A stretch of 64,000 bases of DNA from JALZKA01 sp963754045. GTDB taxonomy: Bacteria > Actinomycetota > Thermoleophilia > Solirubrobacterales > 70-9. The first letter of the stretch is position 1. The number at the start of each line of letters is the position of its first letter. The DNA lies in contig CAVWEN010000002.1 of assembly GCA_963754045.1 (NCBI GenBank), forward strand, positions 1,240,001-1,304,000, read 5' to 3'. A model generated the notes under the pieces. That model ran no database searches, was not told where the DNA came from, and was given only the letters and a program-made list of their open reading frames with translations. The position numbers and the translations under genes are program-made. This document shows, piece after piece, positions 57,241-64,000 of this stretch.

Positions 57241-59697
<2,457 letters not shown>

Positions 59698-59752
59698 GCA
59701 CGCGAACCGCAGCGATTGACCGCGTCAGCGCAACCTGACCGGGAATCTCTGC

Positions 59753-59758
59753 TACAAA
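59753..59758 (+). promoter_or_regulatory. -10-like TACAAA before cupin gene
   Basis: TACAAA ends six bases before the GTG at 59765. It is a weaker match than TAnnnT; no Shine-Dalgarno. Confidence 0.35.
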
Positions 59759-59764
59759 CGGTTC

Positions 59765-60169
59765 GTGCTCGTCCGACGCTTCGCCGAAGCGACCACGCTG
59801 CCCGTCCACCAGCTCTCAGCGCACGTCCTCATGGACGCGGGCGAGCTCGGATCCCGAAATCTCTCGGTCAATTGGATCGAGGTCCCCGTCGGTGCATCGG
59901 AGGAGTTGCGATCGCACGAGGAAGCCGAGCAGGCGTACATCGTCGTGAAGGGCACCGGCACCTTGTCGGCCACCGGTGACACTCAGGAGCTCGCGGAAGG
60001 CGACCTCGTACTGATTCCTCCCGCCACGGACCACGCCGTCGCGAACGGCGGCGACGAGCCACTCGCCCTCGTGTCGGTGCAGTCGCCCGGCGTTTCAGCA
60101 GACGAGCTGTACTCGATTCGCCTCGCAGCGCAGGCCGCCGGCTACAACGGCGACCTCGACGACGAGTAG
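59765..60169 (+). CDS. Cupin-domain protein
   Basis: 134 residues from a GTG. Seen: a single cupin barrel with VPVGASEELRSHEEAEQAYIVVKGTGTLSATGDTQELAEGDLVLIPPATDHAVANGGDEPLALVSVQSPG. The first motif has fewer metal-ligating residues (one His) than typical, so metal binding is uncertain. Single-domain cupins serve as regulators, isomerases or dioxygenases; no specific role can be given. Next is acyP after nine bases. Confidence 0.82.
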   Translation: MLVRRFAEATTLPVHQLSAHVLMDAGELGSRNLSVNWIEVPVGASEELRSHEEAEQAYIVVKGTGTLSATGDTQELAEGDLVLIPPATDHAVANGGDEPLALVSVQSPGVSADELYSIRLAAQAAGYNGDLDDE

Positions 60170-60178
60170 CAGCGAGCA

Positions 60179-60463
60179 GTGTCATATGCGAGCCCGGTCA
60201 AGCGGGTGCGAGTGACCATCCACGGCCGCGTGCAGGGAGTCTTTTTCCGCGACACGCTTCGCAGTCGGGCCCGGGCGCGGGGTGTCGTCGGCTGGGTGAC
60301 GAACCGGGCCAACGGAACGGTCGAGGCCGCGCTCGAGGGGCGTGAGGCCGACGTGGAAGCGTTGCTCGGCTTCTGCCGTCAGGGCCCGGCGCGCGCGGAG
60401 GTCGAACGGGTCGAGGTGCGCTCCGAGCCGCCCGAGGAGTTGAAGGACTTCAAGATCGAATAG
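60179..60463 (+). CDS. acyP: Acylphosphatase
   Basis: 94 residues, normal length. Hydrolyses acyl phosphates. Seen: RVTIHGRVQGVFFRDTLRSRARARGVVGWVTNRANGTVEAALEG, with catalytic Arg24 and Asn42 in the usual positions. Probably in one transcript with the cupin gene. Confidence 0.93.
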   Translation: MSYASPVKRVRVTIHGRVQGVFFRDTLRSRARARGVVGWVTNRANGTVEAALEGREADVEALLGFCRQGPARAEVERVEVRSEPPEELKDFKIE

Positions 60464-60505
60464 GCGCTCCTTGGATCCGTACTCGGTCGCCCCCGTCCCA
60501 CATCC

Positions 60506-61138
60506 GTGACGAGGGGCGGCGCAGGCTACAAGTGGATGCCCGAACTCAGCCGCTCCCAGATCTTCGTCTACGCTGCGCTCGCGGTTGTCGCGTTGTTGCT
60601 GGGCTCGCGCTGGATTCGCGGCCAGGACGCGGGTGCATCGCCGGGACCTGTTTCGTTTGACTCAGGCGGCGGCGAGCCCGCCGGCGAGTCGGGTTCGCTT
60701 GCAGTCACCGCGGGCGCGGTTGTGGTCCACGTTGCGGGCGAGGTGCACAGGCCCGGCGTCTATCGGATGCCCGACGGCTCGCGCGTGACCGACGCGCTCG
60801 AACGCGCCGGCGGGGTTACGAACGCGGCCGTCGCCGACGCCATCAACCTCGCGGCGCCGCTGGCCGACGGACAGCAGGTGACGATTCCGGCCCGTGTCCC
60901 GAAGCTCGGCGAAGGGGGAGCCGTCGTCCCAGCGGCGGCCGGCGACGACCCGATCAACCTCGGCACTGCCACGGTCGAACAGCTCGACTCGATCGAGGGG
61001 ATCGGGCCTGTGACCGCGGCGAACATCCTGGCTTTCCGCGACGAGCGCGGCGGCGTGTCCTCGATCGACGACCTCGACGAGATCAGCGGCATCGGCCCGG
61101 CGACGATGGAGGCGCTGCGCGCACGTCTGCAGCCTTGA
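60506..61138 (+). CDS. comEA: Competence protein ComEA
   Basis: 210 residues from the GTG at 60506; the ATG at 60536 gives 200 and starts just before the transmembrane helix, and is equally acceptable. Extracellular double-stranded-DNA receptor. Seen: one helix (about 20-37), SLBB-like domain (about 72-135, VVVHVAGEVHRPGVYRMPDGSRVTDALERAGG) and helix-hairpin-helix pair at the C-terminus (NLGTATVEQLDSIEGIGPVTAANILAFRDERGGV). Overlaps comEC by TTGA. Confidence 0.93.
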   Translation: MTRGGAGYKWMPELSRSQIFVYAALAVVALLLGSRWIRGQDAGASPGPVSFDSGGGEPAGESGSLAVTAGAVVVHVAGEVHRPGVYRMPDGSRVTDALERAGGVTNAAVADAINLAAPLADGQQVTIPARVPKLGEGGAVVPAAAGDDPINLGTATVEQLDSIEGIGPVTAANILAFRDERGGVSSIDDLDEISGIGPATMEALRARLQP

Positions 61139-63435
61139 ACGGTCGGCCATGTTCTCCTCACGCCGCCCGGCTCGGCTTCGCCTGGCGCCACGCTGCGCTG
61201 GCGGGGCTGGCCGGAGGAATGGCGCTGGCGCCCACCTACCCGTCGACGCTCCCCGCCTGGTGGCTCGTAGTGCTGGCGGTTGCGTGCGCGCTCGTCCGCC
61301 CGGTGGGAACGAGGGGAGGGCTTGCCTGGTTGACCATCACCGGGGCGATCGGCGCACTCGCGGGCGCTGCGATTGGAACGGCCCGGTTGGAGGCGATCGA
61401 CGGGCACTCTCTACGCGGCACCGCCGGCACCTGGGTCCAGGCCCGCGGGGTGGTCACCTCGCCACCGAGGATCGCCGCCGATGCCGAGCGATTCGTATTG
61501 CATACCCGTGAGGGCAAGGTCTTGGTCGAGACCGAGCCGGACTCCGGTACCCGGCTCGGCGGCGAGGCGACCGTCGCCGGCCCGCTGCAGGCACCCGCCG
61601 ACTGGCAGCGGCCGCAGGTGGAGCGCTTCGGAGCGGCAATGGTGCTGCACGCCGAGCGCGTTGAGCCCGGCCCTGGCGGGCGAGGTGGCATCGCCGGGGC
61701 GCTGGATGAGGTGCGCTCACGCGCCGAGGAGGCACTCGCAAGCGGCACAGGAGCTGCATCGTCGGCGCTCCTGCGCGGGTTCGTCCTCGGCCAGGACGAT
61801 CGGATTACCGAGCCGGTGCGCGAGGACTTTCGCCGCAGTGGGCTCGCCCACGTACTGGCCGTGAGCGGCCAGAACGTGATGCTCCTGGCGCTGCTTGCCG
61901 CTCCGCTGCTGGCGCTCGCGGGCGTGCGCCTGCGAGCGCGCCTGCTCTTGACGATCGCCCTGATCGCCCTCTACGTCCCGGTCGCCGGAGCCGGGCCCTC
62001 AATCCAGCGGGCGGGTGTGATGGGAGCCGCCGGCCTCATGGCGGCACTGGCCGGCCGCCCAAGCACCCGCTGGTATGCGCTACTACTCGCGGCGATCGTG
62101 ACGCTCACGGTTGATCCTCGCGCAACGGCAGACGTGGGGTGGCAACTGTCGTTCGCCGCGGTGGTGGGTCTCCTCGTGCTTACCCGGCCGCTCGTCGAAC
62201 GGCTCGGCGGTGAGCGGGGGGGACCCGCTCGGATTGCATTGCGAGAGGGCCTCGCGATGACGATCGCGGCGACGATCACCACGGCGCCGCTGGCGGCTCA
62301 CCACTTCGGAACGCTCTCGCTGACCGCCATCCCGGCGAACCTCCTGGCGCTCCCCGCCATCGCGCCCGCGATGTGGCTGGGGATGCTGTCCGCCGGACTC
62401 GGGCAGCTTCCATGGGCGCCGGTCGAGGCATTTACGTTCCTCGGCGGGCTCTGCGCCGGCTACGTCGGCTGGGTTGCACACCTGTTCGGCGGTGCCGGTG
62501 CGCAACTCGAACTGGATCCGCCGACGGCGCCCACGACGGCTGCGCTCATCGTCGCCGGACTTCTGATCGTGTTGCTCGCCTGCTCCACGCTGGCACGGCG
62601 AGGGAAGATGCGCATCGGGCCGCGCGAGCGTGCGGCTGCCGTTATCGCGGTCTTGGCGGTCGTCGCCATACAGGCAATCGACTGGGGTGGCAGTGCGGAC
62701 AACCGCGTAGCGCGGCCCGATCTGCTGATCCGCGTGCTGGACGTGGGACAGGGCGACGCGATCCTGCTCGAACCGCGAGGAGCGCTGCCCCTGTTGGTCG
62801 ACACCGGTGCTCCCGGCAGCGGCGCTGCAGAACGGTTGCGTGACCTCGGGATCGACGCGCTCGGGGCGGTCTTGATCACCCATGATCAGCGCGATCACTC
62901 AGGCGCCCTCGCCGACGTGCTCCAGGTCGCGCCCGCGGAGCGGGTGATCACGGCGGAAAACAGCACGGTGGCTGCGTGCAGCAGTCGAACGGCCTGCCCG
63001 CTGATCGAACATGTCGGTGTCGGGTCGGTAATCCGACACGGCTCGCTTCGCCTCGACGTGCTCTGGCCACCGACAAGCCGGGAGACCGCCGGCGTGGACC
63101 CCAACGCCCGCTCGCTCGTGCTGCGGGCACGCTCTGGGCGCTTCGACGCGCTGCTCACCGGCGACGGCGAGGCAGAGGTCGCCCACGCGCGGACGGGCCC
63201 TGTTGAGGTGCTGAAGGTTGCCCACCACGGAAGTGAGGATGCTGGTCTGCCCCGCCTCCTGTCCCTGACTCGCCCGGCGGTCGCGGCGATCTCGGTCGGA
63301 GCAGGCAATTCCTTCGGGCACCCGGCACAGCCCACGCTCGATACGCTGGCCGCCGCCGGCGTCGCGGTCATGCGCACCGACGAGCACGGCGAGATAGTCC
63401 TAGCGGTCGACGGGGGTCGCTGGAGCGTCGAGTAG
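61135..63435 (+). CDS. comEC: Competence protein ComEC (DNA uptake channel)
   Basis: 766 residues; TTG start overlapping comEA. Membrane channel that carries single-stranded DNA into the cell. Seen: N-terminal OB-like region, Competence domain with HVLAVSGQNVMLLALLAAPLLALAGVRLRARLLLTIALIALYVPVAGAGPSIQRAGVMGA (about 239-300), a large set of helices, and a metallo-beta-lactamase-like domain at the C-terminus with VLDVGQGDAILLEP, LITHDQRDHSGALADV and VAHHGSEDAG. Complete three-domain form, so the uptake channel is intact. Confidence 0.95.
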   Translation: MNGRPCSPHAARLGFAWRHAALAGLAGGMALAPTYPSTLPAWWLVVLAVACALVRPVGTRGGLAWLTITGAIGALAGAAIGTARLEAIDGHSLRGTAGTWVQARGVVTSPPRIAADAERFVLHTREGKVLVETEPDSGTRLGGEATVAGPLQAPADWQRPQVERFGAAMVLHAERVEPGPGGRGGIAGALDEVRSRAEEALASGTGAASSALLRGFVLGQDDRITEPVREDFRRSGLAHVLAVSGQNVMLLALLAAPLLALAGVRLRARLLLTIALIALYVPVAGAGPSIQRAGVMGAAGLMAALAGRPSTRWYALLLAAIVTLTVDPRATADVGWQLSFAAVVGLLVLTRPLVERLGGERGGPARIALREGLAMTIAATITTAPLAAHHFGTLSLTAIPANLLALPAIAPAMWLGMLSAGLGQLPWAPVEAFTFLGGLCAGYVGWVAHLFGGAGAQLELDPPTAPTTAALIVAGLLIVLLACSTLARRGKMRIGPRERAAAVIAVLAVVAIQAIDWGGSADNRVARPDLLIRVLDVGQGDAILLEPRGALPLLVDTGAPGSGAAERLRDLGIDALGAVLITHDQRDHSGALADVLQVAPAERVITAENSTVAACSSRTACPLIEHVGVGSVIRHGSLRLDVLWPPTSRETAGVDPNARSLVLRARSGRFDALLTGDGEAEVAHARTGPVEVLKVAHHGSEDAGLPRLLSLTRPAVAAISVGAGNSFGHPAQPTLDTLAAAGVAVMRTDEHGEIVLAVDGGRWSVE

Positions 63436-63474
63436 GGTGGCGCCGTCACGTCCCCCGCCAGCAAAGGATTGCGA

Positions 63475-63921
63475 ATGCCCGACGACGCCCCCGATCAGCC
63501 TTCTCAGCCGCAACCGCCCGCAGCCCCGGCTGACCCGCCCGCGCCCACCGCGCCCGCGCAAGCGACGTCCGAAAAGGCGGGCGGCGGAATGCGCACCCTC
63601 GGCGTCGTTCTCGTTCTGGTGCTCGCCTTCGCCGCGGCTGTGATGTTCGTCGTCGGCGCCGACATCAGCGACACCCGCACATGTGACGAGGCCCGCGAGA
63701 ATCCCTCCGCGACCCTTTTCCTCGAGGAGTGCTTCGACGGCTCGTCCGCCCAGAAGTCGATCTCGGTGCCGCTGGCGTTCGCGAGCGGGGCCGTCGGCGC
63801 CCTTGCGGCGCTGCTGGCGCTGGCATTCGTCGTCACCGGCAGGCGCGGCCAACTCGCCCTTCGGGTTGCGGCGGCGGCCATCGCCCTGGGTGCGCTCTCG
63901 ATCGGCATCGGCAGCATCTAG
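63475..63921 (+). CDS. Small membrane protein with Pro-rich N-terminus
   Basis: 148 residues from the ATG at 63475; AAAGGA lies six bases upstream, which favours it over the TTG two codons earlier. Seen: a Pro/Ala/Gln-rich stretch (1-37), a transmembrane helix (about 40-62), an extracytoplasmic loop with two cysteines (RTCDEARENPSATLFLEECFDG), and two more C-terminal helices. Unrecognised. It is between comEC and holA in a tight same-strand order. Confidence 0.62.
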   Translation: MPDDAPDQPSQPQPPAAPADPPAPTAPAQATSEKAGGGMRTLGVVLVLVLAFAAAVMFVVGADISDTRTCDEARENPSATLFLEECFDGSSAQKSISVPLAFASGAVGALAALLALAFVVTGRRGQLALRVAAAAIALGALSIGIGSI

Positions 63922-63951
63922 CGCCGACTCGCGCTCTAGGCTCGGAGGGCA

Positions 63952-64000
63952 ATGACTGCGCCTGCCGAGCTAGCCCCCGCGTACCTGCTGGCGGGCGACG
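63952..64000 (+). CDS. holA: DNA polymerase III subunit delta, start only
   Basis: The first 16 codons (MTAPAELAPAYLLAGD) are inside the window; GGAGGG lies four to nine bases before the ATG. P-A-Y-L-L-A-G-D is the typical beginning of HolA, and comEC is commonly followed by holA. The rest is outside, so the call rests on this short piece and on context. Confidence 0.65.
   Translation, partial: MTAPAELAPAYLLAGD

Overview
The window is a high-GC, gene-dense bacterial chromosome segment. I read it as an actinobacterium, most likely of the class Thermoleophilia (Solirubrobacterales/Gaiellales-like). Reasons: very high GC with many GTG/TTG starts; a Gram-positive envelope (LPFTG sortase substrate, no outer-membrane genes); DUF6328, R2lox and ArsR/ArsC proteins of actinobacterial flavour; and the order ndk-maf-mreC-mreD-mrdA-rodA-rng-rplU-rpmA-obg-proB-proA-nadD-rsfS followed by leuS-comEA-comEC-holA. 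The class assignment is an inference from gene content, not a phylogeny.

Layout. 1-1374 (minus): 5' part of a heme-copper oxidase subunit I gene and a complete subunit II gene, both missing key metal/heme ligands. 1470-6522: membrane PAP2-like and flippase-like proteins, thioredoxin reductase, a secreted lysyl-oxidase-like protein, a drug/metabolite transporter. 6480-10379 (minus): a beta-oxidation operon. 10598-18321: an LPFTG surface protein, small hypotheticals, and a minus-strand run (Nudix, SDR, OsmC, cobalamin adenosyltransferase, DUF1015). 18333-21291: three tRNAs, a glyoxalase-family remnant, and an arsR-R2lox unit divergent from arsC. 21308-28605: a Ser/Gly-repeat protein, an ECF sigma factor coupled to an alkyltransferase, an HTH protein with a striking phased operator, LemA, an HD alarmone-hydrolase-like protein, CorA, CtaG and a membrane spermidine-synthase-like protein. 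28606-33207: palindromic repeats and protein homeostasis (tig, clpP, clpX). 33219-49915: aldo/keto reductase, valS, folC, ndk, maf, the cell-elongation cluster, RNase E/G, L21, L27, an ECF sigma/anti-sigma pair and obg. 49990-64000: proline and NAD synthesis, rsfS, a DivIVA-like protein, tRNA-Ala, a beta-helix surface protein, leuS, competence genes and the start of holA.

Two themes stand out. First, about twenty genes have a TAnnnT hexamer 6-10 bases before their start codon and no Shine-Dalgarno, the signature of leaderless mRNAs; inside operons, genes are instead coupled by NTGA or TAGTG start/stop overlaps. Second, the terminal oxidase pair at the left edge keeps the fold-defining residues of subunits I and II but lacks three of the CuA ligands and the N-terminal low-spin heme histidine, which suggests a respiratory complex with altered electron entry or a non-respiratory role.

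No CRISPR array, insertion sequence, rRNA or replication origin was seen. The longest stretch without a confident gene is 28606-28813, which holds two palindromic REP-like units. All other intergenic gaps are under 300 bases.
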